Shown here: one piece after another, positions 50,414-61,732 of the stretch | How the letters are laid out: each line of letters starts with the position of its first letter | How positions within the stretch are numbered: the first letter of the stretch is position 1 | NCBI GenBank assembly: GCA_002077065.1 | Contig: NAJO01000022.1 | Span: forward strand, 682,001-746,000 | Origin: Cryoendolithus antarcticus | Taxonomy: Eukaryota; Ascomycota; Dothideomycetes; Cladosporiales; Cladosporiaceae | DNA: 64,000 nucleotides | Direction: 5' to 3' | The notes under the pieces: model-generated | The model's database searches: none | What the model was told of the DNA's origin: nothing | The model's input: the letters and a program-made list of their open reading frames with translations, nothing else | Translations under genes and position numbers: made by a program

Positions 50414-51622
50414 GGCGGAAGTAGTTGGTGGAAATCTGGTTGGTCAAATGGAGGACGGGTAGATTGTTGGAGGGACGAGGGAAATAGAGATTGAGGAAGC
50501 AAGGACGACTCTTGACCAAGTCGTAGATGCTAAGGAAAGGAAGCCGGTGAGCTCTGTGCAGCATACTACCTCATATACCCAGACCGTGTAGGGCACACCG
50601 CTTGCCTTCTTTGACATGAAGTGAACGCATGGCTCTTTCTCGCCCACGTAAGAGGTGAAAGGACCAGGGAAGAAGATCACAAGGTGTCGGAGGCTTGTTG
50701 AGAAGCGACAAAAGAAGGCCAGAAAATACGAGAAGGCGGGCGTAGATGTGCAAAGGTGGTCGAACGTAGAATATGCTGGACACCATCTCCAGAACGTACT
50801 AGTCATTGTTCATCACGTTCCCTTCAACTTAGTGACACCTCGGAAGAATTATGCCATCGACAGCCGAAGGGAGGCCAGACCCGATCCAAAGTCGTAACAT
50901 AGACTGCACTGCGGTGGAAGAAGTCGTGCATAGCAAGGCGGCTGTGGAACCGTCCGTGGAGGCGAAGCGGTAATTAGATACATAGCGTGCACGACTTTCA
51001 GAGCCAGTGGTCTTGAAACTGTGTAAGGCAGCGGCCCAGGCCATCAAGCAATGCCCACCGGACCACAAGTGTTGCAGACGCATAGTGCGCCCCTTCCTGC
51101 CTCCAAGTCCGATGCACAAGGTGCGACCATCCGTCATTGCCCAGTGAGCGTGAGGGTTTAGCCATGAGCTCTCCAGATGGGGACGGCTCATGCATCTAGA
51201 AAATATGGTACGTATCTCATCTGGAGGACATGCAAGACGTGGTCAAGGATAGAGTCAATTGTGCATGCCTGAGGCTCTAAGGCTGAACGGCCTAACACCA
51301 ACCTCTTGATCTCTACATGTATCTCCAATTGGCCATCTCAGACCTTCTTACATCAATGTCCAGCGACATAGCATGTACACTACAAGCTAACCCAGCTCCG
51401 GTCTTGGAGGACTATTCCCGATATCGTGACCGTGGCGAGGTGCCAACACGCGACCATTGCACACGTTCACTGTCAGACTGCACAAGATCATAGTTCTTGA
51501 CCAGGTACGTATAAGTAGCGGCGAGTCGCCAACGGAAGGTAAAGAATGCCCTCCATCATCGCTCCTGTTCTACTTCCATGTAATCTTCTCCAAGTCCGAA
51601 CCGTGCGAGGAATCCAGCAGCC
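50414..51622. other. Divergent promoter region
   Basis: About 1.2 kb between divergent starts at 50413 (-) and 51623 (+). Open frames on the minus strand (for example 51191-50829) look like chance. No motif stands out. Confidence 0.5.
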
Positions 51623-52570
51623 ATGACCTATGGCCTCGCCTTCCACTTCGACCCGGCCACGGAGATTCCCTCTCAGAAGGGCAAGATCTTGTTCATCACA
51701 GGTGCAACCTCAGGACTTGGCCGCGAAACGCTTCTCAACCTCGCCGGCCACGATTCAGAGCGCATCTACTTCACCGGCCGCTCCCAAGCCTCCGCCGACA
51801 AGCTCCTCCAAGATGTCCACGCCAGATACCCAGCCGCTCAAGTCCACTTCCTCAAGATGGACCTCGCCTCCATAGAGTCCGTCAAAGCTGCCGCAGCAGA
51901 GTTCGTTCGCCGCGAAGCACGTCTAGACCTCCTCATGGCAAACGCAGGCGTCATGGCGTTGCCTCCTGGCCTCACCACCGATGGTTATGAATTGCAGTTC
52001 GGCACGAACCACATGGGCCACGCCGCGCTCCTCAATCTTCTCCTCCCGACACTCACTCTGACAGCAGAGCAAGGCCACGATACCCGCATCGTGATCCCCT
52101 CCTCCGACCTATTCAAGTTCATGTCATCCACGATTTCCCTTTCCAAGATGCACACCACGCAATCTGCCCACGGGCCCCTCGCTCCCCAGCGCCGCTATGG
52201 AGAGTCCAGACTAGCCAATCAACTCTATGCGCGCGAGCTCGCCCGCCGTTACCCCACGATCACCACCGTGGCGATCCATCCGGGCGTGGGCAATACCGGC
52301 TTGCAGGATAACTTCACCGGGCCGACCAAGATGATGGTGAGAGCGGCTGCTATGGTGATGCCGATGATGACTGCCGAGCAGACAGCGTGGAACCAGACTT
52401 GGGCTGCGACGGCACTGTTGGGAAGTGGGGAGAGGATGGTGAGGAGTGGAGTTTACTACGAGCCGGTCGGGGTGGAAGCTAAGTTGCCGAAGCATGGGAA
52501 GGATGATGTGTTGGCTGGGCAGTTGTGGGAGTGGACTGCGGCGGAGTCGGCGAGGTTTGGGATCAAGTGA
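51623..52570 (+). CDS. Short-chain dehydrogenase/reductase, retinol-dehydrogenase-like
   Basis: NAD(P)-dependent oxidoreductase. Single exon, 315 residues. The Rossmann motif TGATSGLG (26-33) binds the cofactor. LLMANAGVM (around 105-113) and the substrate-side IVIPSSDLF carry the NAG and catalytic Ser positions. The active-site motif reads YGESRLAN (Tyr192, Arg196) where the family has YxxSK, so the catalytic lysine is replaced by arginine. Downstream, VAIHPG is normal. The organisation matches fungal SDRs similar to light-induced protochlorophyllide/retinol reductases. The Lys-to-Arg change raises doubt about activity, although some SDRs tolerate it poorly characterised. Substrate unknown. 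Confidence 0.88.
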   Translation: MTYGLAFHFDPATEIPSQKGKILFITGATSGLGRETLLNLAGHDSERIYFTGRSQASADKLLQDVHARYPAAQVHFLKMDLASIESVKAAAAEFVRREARLDLLMANAGVMALPPGLTTDGYELQFGTNHMGHAALLNLLLPTLTLTAEQGHDTRIVIPSSDLFKFMSSTISLSKMHTTQSAHGPLAPQRRYGESRLANQLYARELARRYPTITTVAIHPGVGNTGLQDNFTGPTKMMVRAAAMVMPMMTAEQTAWNQTWAATALLGSGERMVRSGVYYEPVGVEAKLPKHGKDDVLAGQLWEWTAAESARFGIK

Positions 52571-52933
52571 GTGAGAGTCAGGAAATGTGCTATGGTGACG
52601 AGTTGCGGGAGTGAACAGACAGTATTGATGTTGTTGTCGTTGCCGTTGATGATTGAACTGACTGAGGCACATTTGGTGCTGATCTCCTGGGCTCGCTTTT
52701 CCCTACACTTCACTGTAAGTCTTCATCACTCATCAGCAGCGCTCACTCTCGTACCAGATCTAGCTCACTGCGTGGCGTGTGCTGCCATGAGCGCCCGTCT
52801 GTTTACCGTGCTCAATTAGCCTGAGTCTGACGTCTTCTCTACTATCCGATACACCATACTTTCTTCTCACAAAGCTGCTACACTCACCAGAACAATGATC
52901 ATGCAGTAGCAGAAGATCAACAGACCATCAGCC
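52571..52933. other. Intergenic region
   Basis: About 360 bp, 3' end of the SDR gene and promoter of the 2EXR gene; no other feature. Confidence 0.5.
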
Positions 52934-53389
52934 ATGGAGTCCAGACCAGTCCCCGTCTGCAACACCGATACTCAATCTCCGTTCTTCCGCCTCCCAACCG
53001 AGCTTAGAAACGAGATCTACAGTCACGTCCTCACCCGCGAACAACCCTTGATCCCCTTCAACATGACACGAGAAGGATTCGCAGACTTCCTTCTTCATCT
53101 ACATTTGCATCATCCAATGGCACTCATTCAGGTCAATCGACAGATTCGCGCAGAGGCTGAAATGATGTTCTACAATAAAACACACTTCACCTTTGACTGC
53201 GTAGAAACTCTCAGACGCTGGCTGCAAGGACTCTCATACGCTTGTATCGACTCTATCGGACGCATCGACATGCGAACAACATTGAGGATGCGTCCTTCCT
53301 CAGGGAAATTGACCGCCTTGTCGGAGGCGGAGCATGCTGTGCTGCGATGTCGGATAAGGATGCGAAGGTCTGGAGAGCAGGAACCATGA
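52934..53389 (+). CDS. 2EXR-domain protein, intact copy of a tandem pair
   Basis: Single exon, 151 residues. The N-terminal FFRLPTELRNEIYSHVLTRE matches the fungal 2EXR domain (F-box-like: LPxELRxxIY). It is followed by the second family segment ALIQVNRQIRAEAEMMFYNK. The remainder is helical (LRRWLQGLSYACIDSI) with a basic C-terminus. This is the large expanded 2EXR/F-box-like family of filamentous ascomycetes, whose function is unknown. A diverged second copy lies 360 bp downstream (53748-54281) on the same strand, broken by a stop. Confidence 0.8.
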   Translation: MESRPVPVCNTDTQSPFFRLPTELRNEIYSHVLTREQPLIPFNMTREGFADFLLHLHLHHPMALIQVNRQIRAEAEMMFYNKTHFTFDCVETLRRWLQGLSYACIDSIGRIDMRTTLRMRPSSGKLTALSEAEHAVLRCRIRMRRSGEQEP

Positions 53390-53747
53390 AGAGTTGAGAA
53401 CGTGCAGTACCAGACTGGGGAGAAGATGCTGTGGCTTCGGGGAGAGCGAGCGGTGATCAGGGTGGAGGTGGCACACGTGGTGTAGGCCCGCTGCGGGTGT
53501 GTGGGAAGTGATCGAGCGCGTGCTGCTTGCGGTGTATTAGCCAGATTAAGCATGTCAGTATACCGCCGGACTTCCCGTCACTTTACAAAGCTCACACGCG
53601 TGTCAAACTGTCCATCCTTGTTCGTCCGTGCCAGCACCGCCTCTAGTCTGTAAAGCACGTGCTGTTCTAATCAGTCAATAAGGTGGACGTGCCGAACATG
53701 TCTAAACGCGAGCCTCTGGCAATATAACACATTGTAGTCGTAGAGCC
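53390..53747. other. Intergenic spacer of the 2EXR pair
   Basis: About 360 bp between the intact gene and the broken copy. It probably holds the promoter of the second copy; no other feature seen. Confidence 0.5.
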
Positions 53748-54281
53748 ATGAAATCTACCCAGGTCAGCAACGGCGGCCCACGTATCCGACTCCTCGACCT
53801 TCCACTTGAGATCAGGACCCGCATATACAGAAATGCCTTCACCCGCAACCACCCACTGATCGTCTATGCCAAAGTGCGAACACAAGACACGGTCTCGAAG
53901 CACACCAGACTACACGACCATGCAGCAGCACTCACCTAAGTAAACAGACAAATTCGTGCTGAAGCTGTGCCCGCATTCTACAGCACCACGTATTTCTCGG
54001 TCAACAGCTGGGCACTTCTCAAAGTCTGGCTACAAAAACTATCAGCGGATCAGATCGATCTGCTCAGCGACCTGGAGGTCGAGACGACGGGGAGTATGGA
54101 CCCTGTCAACGATCCTAAGGACAGGCGGTCTGTGGTCGAGCATTTGGCGGCAATCTATCGGGAGCAGATTAGGATGCTGGGGATCAGGGAGCCGAGGGTG
54201 GTGGAGATCGTGCAGTCGAGGAGTGGAGAAAGGATGATGTGGCTCAGGGGCCGCTCAGGACTCGTGAGTGCTTTTGAATAG
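53748..54281 (+). pseudogene. 2EXR-domain paralogue with in-frame stop
   Basis: An open frame of 178 codons is interrupted once, by TAA at 53937-53939 (codon 64). The first part (LLDLPLEIRTRIYRNAFTRN) and the part after the stop (VNRQIRAEAVPAFYSTTYF, LLKVWLQKLSADQIDLL) both align with the intact copy at 52934. The stop falls exactly where the intact gene has the Gln codon CAG before VNRQIRAEA. A C-to-T change (with a synonymous-type G-to-A at the third base) gives TAA. I found no GT-AG pair that would splice the stop out in frame, so this reads as a pseudogene by nonsense mutation. A translation start after the stop would lose the 2EXR core. Confidence 0.7.
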
Positions 54282-55091
54282 CGTTGTGATAGTTGGGACG
54301 TGAGCTCGCGGCTCGAGTGCAGAACCGAACATGGAAATTGAGAGACCCTACCTATTGCGGTCGGCAAGAGCGGTGATCCTGATGCTGAAGGAAGCAACAT
54401 GAAGTGTTTCCTGCTGGAAAATTGTTGTGCGTATGTACACGAAGACATCCCCTCCAATCATTCGCTTGCGCCGTAACTCCGTGTGATCAAGTAGATTTCT
54501 GTCAAGCTGGTCCAGTCCCTCATGGTCCAAAGCTTTCCAATCCTTCCTCTTGATCTAGTCGTCGTAGCCAGATGGGATTTGTCTTCGTCCTCGGGGTACT
54601 GCATCATGTCTTTAGTATACGTCTCGCACACACCAGACGTCTGACCACTCACTCGGGTATGTAAGAGGGATCTGTGATCGCATTGGGTCTCCGAGGCGTT
54701 CGCGAAGTGGCGGTACGACAATCTAAGACCACGTCAGTCCCAAGATTCCTCGTCTGTATGGCATGCTTGACCGTACCAGTGTGAGGGGGCCCATGCAGCC
54801 AATGACTATGCTCCAGAAGATGGCAGGCTTCGCGCGCGCTGCCCAGTGGATGTACGTGGTGGGTGCGGTCCAGAAAGAGACGGGCGCCATGGCTGCGACA
54901 GAGCTCGAGGGTCTGATCTGGCAGCGTGCTGAGGTGCAAGAGATGTGCTCGTGACGTTCCGAGTGATGCTGGTGGGAGTGCAGTCAAGGTCGCACAGCTC
55001 AACTGTAGCGCGAGTCATGCAGGTACGCCGAACAGCTGGCTCCAATGCTTCAACACCAGAAACATTTCTGTTGATTTGACAAGACCATACA
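54282..55091. other. Intergenic region
   Basis: About 810 bp before the Wbp1 gene. A plus-strand frame from 54763 to 54954 (63 codons) has protein-like composition but no other support; it may be a leader uORF or chance. Confidence 0.4.
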
Positions 55092-56557
55092 ATGCGGTCA
55101 ATACTATACGGCCTCGTGCTGGGCCTCACGAGCCTCGCCGCAGCTCTCTCAGCAGCCGGCAACACACTACTGGTCGTCATTGAGGATGAAGCAGACAAGG
55201 CAAAGTATTCGACTTTCTGGTCGGATTTGATGTGTAAGTGACTTCGCAGCCACACGAAGAGACGGACTACTGATGAGATACACCAGCACGAGGCTTCCAA
55301 CTCACATACTCAACACCAAAGGATACGTCCCTAGGCCTCTTCCACCTCGGCGAACCCGCATACTCGCATCTCCTCCTCCTTCCTCCCAAGTCGAAGGGCT
55401 TCGGCCCCAACCTTTCGCCCAAGCTGATCATTGAATTCGTCAACGCTGGATCGAACGTCTTGCTCGCTCTGTCTGGGGACAGCTCAGTGCCCAGCGCGAT
55501 CAGTAGTCTACTGCTGGAACTCGACATCACTCTACCCTCAGACCGGACGAGCTTGGTGGTGGATCACTTCAACTACGACACGAAGAGTGCAAGCGAGCAG
55601 CATGATGTCCTGCTTCTGCCGTCCGGCAATGCTGGAAAGAAGGGTGTGAAAGATTACTTTGGGGTGGAAGGGCTTGTAGCACTGCCACGTGCAGTCGGAC
55701 AAGTGCTGGGCAACGATAGCCCGCTGCTTTCTTCGATTCTGAAGGCACCAACGACCGCATACACATACAGCCCGAAGTCGGACGATACCGAGGCAGACGA
55801 TCTGTTTGCAACTGGTTCGCAGATCAGCCTTGTAACCGCACTCCAGGCACTGAACAATGCACGCTTCACCGTGCTGGGAAGTGTGGAGGCGTTGGAAGAC
55901 AAGTGGTTCGACGCATCAGTGCAAGCTGCGACTGCAGGCGCGAAAGCGAGCAAGTCCAGTAACCGCGCGTTCGCCGAGAGACTCTCAGCCTGGACGTTCA
56001 AGGAGGCTGGCGTGATCAAGGCAGGCATAGTCACCCACTCTCTGAACGAGACGGGACAGAAGACTACCGACGTTACGAAAGCAGGCGTCGAGCTGAATCC
56101 CACAATCTACCGCATCAAGAACGACGTCTACTACTCCATCGCTATCTCGGAGTGGTCCGGTACAAACTGGACGCCCTTCATCCCCGCAGCAGGCGATGCA
56201 GTCCAACTCGAGTTCAGCATGCTCTCGCCCTTCCACCGCCTGAACCTCATTCCCTCGCAACAGACAGCCAACGCAACGATCTTCACGCAGACTTTCAAGC
56301 TGCCAGATCAGCACGGCATCTTCAACTTCTACGTCAACTACCAAAGACCGTTCGTGACGAGTGTTGAGGAGAAGCGGACTGTGACTGTGAGGCATTTCGC
56401 GCACGATGAGTGGCCGAGAAGCTATGTTATATCGGGTGCATGGCCGTGGATTTCGGGCATCTGGGTGACGGTCGTGGGATGGTTGGTCTTCGTCGGGCTG
56501 TGGCTGTACAGCAAGCCGGCGCAACCGAAGCAAGATCTCAAGGCGGCGAAGAGGTGA
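55092..56557 (+). CDS. WBP1: Oligosaccharyltransferase subunit Wbp1 (OST48)
   Basis: Part of the ER complex that attaches N-glycans to nascent proteins. Exons 55092-55233 and 55287-56557 (53 bp intron, GTAAGT donor) give 470 residues. The N-terminus is a signal peptide (MRSILYGLVLGLTSLAAALS) followed by GNTLLVVIEDEADKAKYSTF, the family opening. The splice joins SDLM to SRGFQLTYSTPKD. Typical blocks follow: LLLLPPKSKGFGPNLSPK, FVNAGSNVLLALSG, SLVVDHFNYD, later YYSIAISEWSG, PFHRLNLIP and IFNFYVNYQRPF. The single C-terminal helix (WPWISGIWVTVVGWLVFVGL) is followed by a Lys-rich tail (KQDLKAAKR) with an ER-retrieval-type dilysine pattern. Type I topology is intact. Confidence 0.95.
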
Positions 56558-56920
56558 GGTGTTGTTGAACGTGTTACAATGTAGCATAGCGGTTCAATTC
56601 GCTGTAACAAAAGCATCTTACACACTGGTCCAGGTCTAGAGCCAGAATTGATTTGATGCATCATTTGGGCATCACTTCACAGTCATCTGCTACTGACGTT
56701 CCCCATTGAACACTTGGGTGTGCGGCCAGTATCGCTGTGGTGGCTATCACGGAGCCAATTCGTGACAGCTTTAGCTTTCGGCGGATGCTACTGCGATGCT
56801 CTGGTGGGGGTACAGCTACTTACATAGTCGTGTATGTATTTATGACTGACAACATCTTACAGACTCGATTCGTCATTCGACAGAGTCGATACAATCATAG
56901 CCGCTGAATACTACATTGCG
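56558..56920. other. Intergenic region
   Basis: About 360 bp, 3' end of the Wbp1 gene and promoter of the next gene. No feature seen. Confidence 0.5.
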
Positions 56921-57814
56921 ATGATGGCGGCCCCTTTGCCCAGCATGAGTGCAACCACACAGACGATTGATAAGATACATCCATTAGCGGTGCTCCATCT
57001 CACGGCCAGAGGACCCCAGGAATCTCGCTTACTACTGCTACCCACAGAACTGCTCACGCAGGTTCTCGAATATGTCTTCGAAGCCTCGGAGGCAGGCCCA
57101 GTCACCCACATGCCCAATGGCATCGCAATTCTCAACAGCTCCTACACAGCAAGCTCCAAACTCTGGCCCCTGCTAGCCTGTCGCCAGTTCTACTACGACT
57201 ACCAATACCTCGCCCTCGCCTACACGAGCTTCTCCATCACCAGCCCTTTCGCCAACATCGATGCGCGGCTGCTATCGCTCGCACCGAATCTCCAGTCCGC
57301 GATCCGCTCGCTCACTTTTGTAGCTGATGATCGACATTTCCGCAAGCTCATTGCCTGGGGAAACTGCCCGTTCGACATGCCTAATCTGAAACTGGATACA
57401 CTCACGATAGTGCTGCTCTCGTCAAGCCGCTGGCACTTCCTCTTCGACCACACCAAAGACCTCATTCAGCTTCTCCGGCGCCTACACAGCCTCAAACGCC
57501 TCGTCTTCGTCCGCAATAATGCGTCCGTCAAAGGCAGTTTCAAAACTTGGTGTAATCGGCTAATCGGGCTAATCCTAAAGATTGACCACGAGCAACGCTA
57601 CCTAGTTGATCCGCCGTGCTTGGAGCAGGTCTGGTGGAGCTGGGAGTATGATGCCAAGGCGCAGACGTTCACACTTGAGGCGGGCGAGGCAAGGGAGCTG
57701 GTGGGAGAGGATGAGTATATGAGGGAGGTGTTGGGATTGATGGAGACGCTGAGAGTCAGTGTGGAAAGCGAGGAGTGGAATCCAGATCCAAGGAGTAGGG
57801 TGATGTATTACTGA
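56921..57814 (+). CDS. Fungal F-box-like/2EXR-type protein of unknown function
   Basis: Single exon, 297 residues, no signal peptide or membrane helix. An F-box-like start (LLLLPTELLTQVLEYVFEAS) is followed by LWPLLACRQFYYDYQYLALA, where 2EXR/F-box-like proteins have their second helix. The C-terminal part is rich in Leu/Arg (LLRRLHSLKRLVFVRN) and Trp (VWWSWEYD). This layout is frequent in ascomycete genomes in many diverged copies; no function is known. It is not close in sequence to the 2EXR pair at 53-54 kb. Confidence 0.75.
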   Translation: MMAAPLPSMSATTQTIDKIHPLAVLHLTARGPQESRLLLLPTELLTQVLEYVFEASEAGPVTHMPNGIAILNSSYTASSKLWPLLACRQFYYDYQYLALAYTSFSITSPFANIDARLLSLAPNLQSAIRSLTFVADDRHFRKLIAWGNCPFDMPNLKLDTLTIVLLSSSRWHFLFDHTKDLIQLLRRLHSLKRLVFVRNNASVKGSFKTWCNRLIGLILKIDHEQRYLVDPPCLEQVWWSWEYDAKAQTFTLEAGEARELVGEDEYMREVLGLMETLRVSVESEEWNPDPRSRVMYY

Positions 57815-58271
57815 TCGATGCCGCGCTGAGTCTAAAGCCACACCACTGGCGCTGGTGAGCAGACTGCAGTCCACAGCTACTTCTGAGCCCAAGACGCTTG
57901 ATCTGGGACACGACCGCTTGGAAAGGACCATGATGGTCACGTGCAAGACAGCTTCTGGCTTATGCCCGATATGCCCGGCGAGATATGCGGGTCTGCGATA
58001 AGATGCCGCCTACTACTGCAGGACCTCAAGAGCTGCCATACTGGACGTCGAAGCCAATAATGTGCGCCCCGGAGATACACATGACGACACGCACAATGGC
58101 GCTGATAACGATGATCGACCGCGGATCTAGATCGCCACTACGATGGATATCTCTTCAATATCAGGAAGCGCATTGAACCCATGGGGCCAACTCGCACGAC
58201 GCATATCCTCGCACTACACCTAGGCACTCTCGTTGACTACTTGGACGGTTGAGGTGATATTACGAAGCAGC
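57815..58271. other. Intergenic region
   Basis: About 460 bp with the promoter of the OYE-like gene. No other feature seen. Confidence 0.5.
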
Positions 58272-59776
58272 ATGTCAACCACAACCGAGACCAAGACTGA
58301 AGTCGAGAAGACCGCGATCGAACTTATCTCCGAGCCTTTGACGCTACAATGTGGTCTTACCCTACCGAATCGCCTTGTGAAATGCCCCATGCAAGAGACC
58401 TTGGCGATAGGACCATATTTCGACCCTCCTATGGCAGCTTTCAGTAACCTCTACAGCAAATGGGCAAAGTCGAGTTACGGCTTGATCATCACAGGGCAGG
58501 TGCAGGTCGACCGTCGGTTCTTGTCGATTGCAGGGGATGTCTGTGTACATGAGAAGAGCCTCGAACCAGACGTCCTAGCTATCTGGAAGCAATGGGCCAA
58601 GACAGCGCAAAGTGAGGGCACGCCGTGTATCGTTCAGATCGCGCATCCTGGTAGGATGTCTCCGATGGGTGCTGGCATTCGGCCCGTGGATATGCCAGCG
58701 TTGTGTCCTAGCAGCGTGCCTGTAGTACTAGGAGATTCCTGGTTGGACAAGATGGCGCTGGAGAAGGTACTTGGCACGCCCAAAGCCATGGACGAACAGG
58801 AGATCGACGAGGTGGTCGGGATGTGTACGTACCGTTGATCCACTCGGAAGCTACACAGGCTGACGCAGCGGGTTATACAGTTGTACACGGCGCCGTCGTC
58901 GCTCGAGAGGCAGGTTTTGCCGGCTGCCAGCTCCACGGTGCCCACGGCTTCCTACTCTCCCAATTCCTCTCACCCCACACAAACCGACGCACAGACTCCT
59001 ACGGTGGTTCGCCACAGAGCCGTATGAAGCTCCTGCGCCGCCTCGTAACCGAGATCCGCGAAGTCTGTCCTCGACCCTACTGCCTCTCGGTCAAGCTCAA
59101 TAGCGCAGATTACATGGACGCTGGGACCGGGTTACAGCAAGACGAAGGACTCGAGCAGGTGCGCTGGCTTGTTGGGTGTGGTATGGTGGATTTTGTGGAG
59201 ATCAGTGGTGGCAATGCGGAGAACAAGACGAGTGGACTGCATCAGTCGTTTGACAAGAAGACGATCGACAAGGCACCCAAGATGCGGGAAAGTACGAGGA
59301 TACGAGAAGCTTTCTTCACGGAGTTTGCGGAGAAAGTGCAGTCCCTCAAGTCGCCTGTACCGATTCAGCTCTCTGGTGGTTTCCGCTCGCGCACCGGCAT
59401 GGCCGATGCATTGGACTCCGGTATCTGCCAGATGATCGGTCTTGGCCGCGCAGCTGTCCTCGAGCCAGAGCTGCCGCGGAAAGTCTTGCTGAATCCAGAC
59501 TATGATGATGAGCTGGCGTTAGGTATGAGCCACATCGTCAAGGGCCAGTGGCTGAGTAACCTTGTGCCGATCAAGGTCATCGGGGCTGGTCTGCCGATTC
59601 AGTTCTTCTACTACAACATGAAGAGGCTGGGCAAGGGGCTAAGCAGTGATCCGGACGCGAGCATACCTTATGTGATTGCTATGAGTATCTGGGAGACAGT
59701 GAGTAGTGGGTGGTCGAAGTCCATACAGCAGGTGATTGCGTCAATAAGTGGAGGTGGGAGGGTGAAAGTAGAGTAA
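58272..59776 (+). CDS. NADH:flavin oxidoreductase, Old Yellow Enzyme family
   Basis: FMN enzyme that reduces activated C=C bonds with NAD(P)H. Exons 58272-58824 and 58881-59776 give 482 residues. The 56 bp intron (GTACGT donor, CTGAC branch, acceptor TACAG) restores GMFVHGAVVAREAGFAGCQL; a 44 bp alternative acceptor at CGCAG also keeps the frame. The TIM barrel shows LPNRLVKCPMQE, VQIAHPGRM, the QLHGAHGFLLSQFLSP segment with RTDSYGG, and the late LGRAAVLEPELPRK phosphate-binding region. No iron-sulfur cluster or second flavin domain is present, so it is of the classical OYE-like fungal group. Substrate unknown. Its stop lies 69 bp from the convergent MFS gene. Confidence 0.9.
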
Positions 59777-59845
59777 GCGTAGGCCTATTGACAGCGTCCA
59801 TATACACGACATTTTACCTCTTCAGCGTATCTATCTTGACGTTCC

Positions 59846-61732
59846 TCAGTGCACAACGCCAGCCCTCCCCATATCCTCCACATACTTCGCATACCTGCCC
59901 GCACTCCTCGCCCTCAGGCCCTTGCCATACTTCACAAATACCAGAAACGTCATGCACTGCGCCATACCCGCGAAGGCGGCGAGTATGAACGCGTTCTGCA
60001 GCCCCATATTCGTGACCCAAGGCGTGACACCATAGCCAATCGCGAAGCTCATGGTATTGCGCACGAGGATGACAGTCACGATCGCTTCGCCGCCAAGATC
60101 GCGGTACGAGTCTATGCAGTAAGAGACGGAGAGCTGCAGGCCGATGGTGTTGGTGAGGGCTACTATCCCCATTGCCTGGTGCAAAGCAAGTCAGCACAAT
60201 GAGTATGCGAAGATGAATTTGAGTGACTCACGAAGACGCAACCAAACCAATGTATAGCATGCGCAGCGCCTACACCCCAAAGGATGAGGCCGAATGGGAT
60301 CAGAAGTAGCGATGGCGTGAAGAGCCACAGTCTATGCTCGGCTTCAAGGATGCCTTTGTTGCGTCGCGCTAGCCAGAGAACGATCCGATCGCCGCCGTAG
60401 CCTGTGTATGCACTGCCGATCGCTACGCCGATCAGAGGTGAGACGTAGGATAATCCGACGGCCCAAGACGCAAAATTGTAATTTGGGCCCGCGAGGATGA
60501 GCGAGGCGGTGGCTGGGAAGGTGTCAAAAGTCTGCATGTGTTGAATTATAGGGAAGAGAGCTTACCATTGAGCACGTTGAACCACACTAGATTCGAGCCA
60601 TACGAAAAGCCGGCGTAGAAGATGACTGGGAAAGTCAGGAAGATCAGTGGTCGCGCCACCATGCCGCCCAGACGGATCGGCTTGCGCAAATCGGCGCTCT
60701 GGAAGAGCTTGATCTTGTCAAGGTAGGTCTTTCGTGGTGTGGTAGGCACTGGTGACGGCGAGGCAGCCTCCAGAGCGGGACTCTCCACGCTCTTCTTCTC
60801 ATCATCGGACACACTCGGCGGAGTGGCGTCTGCAACTCGATACTCGGACTCAGGCTCATGGCCAACGAGCTGAGATCGGTCGAAATTCGTCTCCTCCATG
60901 AAGAAGAACAAGAACACGAATCCCATGGCGCAGAAGATCGCACACCAGTACAGCACCCACTCCCATCCCTGCCCACGATCGATGAAGCCGGCAATGATCG
61001 GCGCGAAGAAGTTACTCCCCGCCAAGAGAAGTGCATACAGTCCAATGTATCGCCCTCGTTCATGTTGGAAGTAGATATCCGTAACGCTGATCTCGCACAA
61101 GGACTCGATCGGAGCGCCAAAGAAGCCTTGCAGGATCTTGTTGGCGATCCATTGACCATTTGTTGTCGTATGGGGCGCCCAGACTTGGATGCACATGGTG
61201 GCGAGCATGCTGAAGAGATAAACGGGGCGTTTTCCAAACTGCAGAGCGAGTGGCTGCCAGAAGAGACAGCCCCAGCCGAAGGCCAGGAACATATACTGCG
61301 ACGATGTAAGTATCCAGTACTTTCTATATCGCCGGGCATCCGATCCACATACCCCGGTCCCAGCGTTCAGGTTCGCAATCGTCAATCCGGTAGCCTTCGA
61401 GATGGGCTCAAGGACCGAGTAGATGGCTGCCGACGCAATGCCGACCATCAGCGTGTACACACACATACATGTCGTTGATAAGAGCTTCCTTCTTGGTGAC
61501 CAATTCAACTACATCGAGCACTGTTAATATCTTCAATAGTGCGTTCGAGCGTATAAGAACGTACAGGATCATCCGGATCTGATGAAGGCGCAGGGACAAG
61601 CACAATGTCTCGCTCTCCGCCCCTAGCATGCTGGGCGAGAAGTGTTCCTTCTAAGTCTACGAGGTGGACCGTTCCCGGAATCGGGAACGAAGCGTTGATG
61701 TGCGTTTCTTTGGGGCTAAAGAAGCCCATCAT
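59846..61732 (-). CDS. MFS transporter, DHA1-like
   Basis: Proton-coupled export or uptake of small molecules. Exons 61732-61565, 61508-61353, 61295-60566, 60512-60232 and 60175-59846 give 554 residues. Each splice restores family sequence: SSDPDDPLNWSPRRK, NLNAGTGYMFLAFGWGCLFW, NVLNATASLILAGPNYNF and GCVFAMGIVALTN. The fold has 12 helices with a long cytosolic loop after helix 6 (acidic and Ser/Pro-rich). FQHERGRYIGLYALLLAGSN and the DDPLNWS opening are typical of fungal DHA1-type and Hol1-like carriers. Intron 2 (61352-61296) is 57 bp, a multiple of three, with no in-frame stop. Substrate unknown; it sits convergent to the OYE-like enzyme. Confidence 0.92.

Noticed and set aside
50829..51191. 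120-codon minus-strand frame
   Set aside because: No family signature and overlapping frames in the same area; probably chance.
58825..58868. 44 bp version of the OYE intron ending at CGCAG
   Set aside because: It keeps the frame but inserts SGYTV before VHGAVVAREAG; the 56 bp version gives the family-typical MFVHGAVV join.
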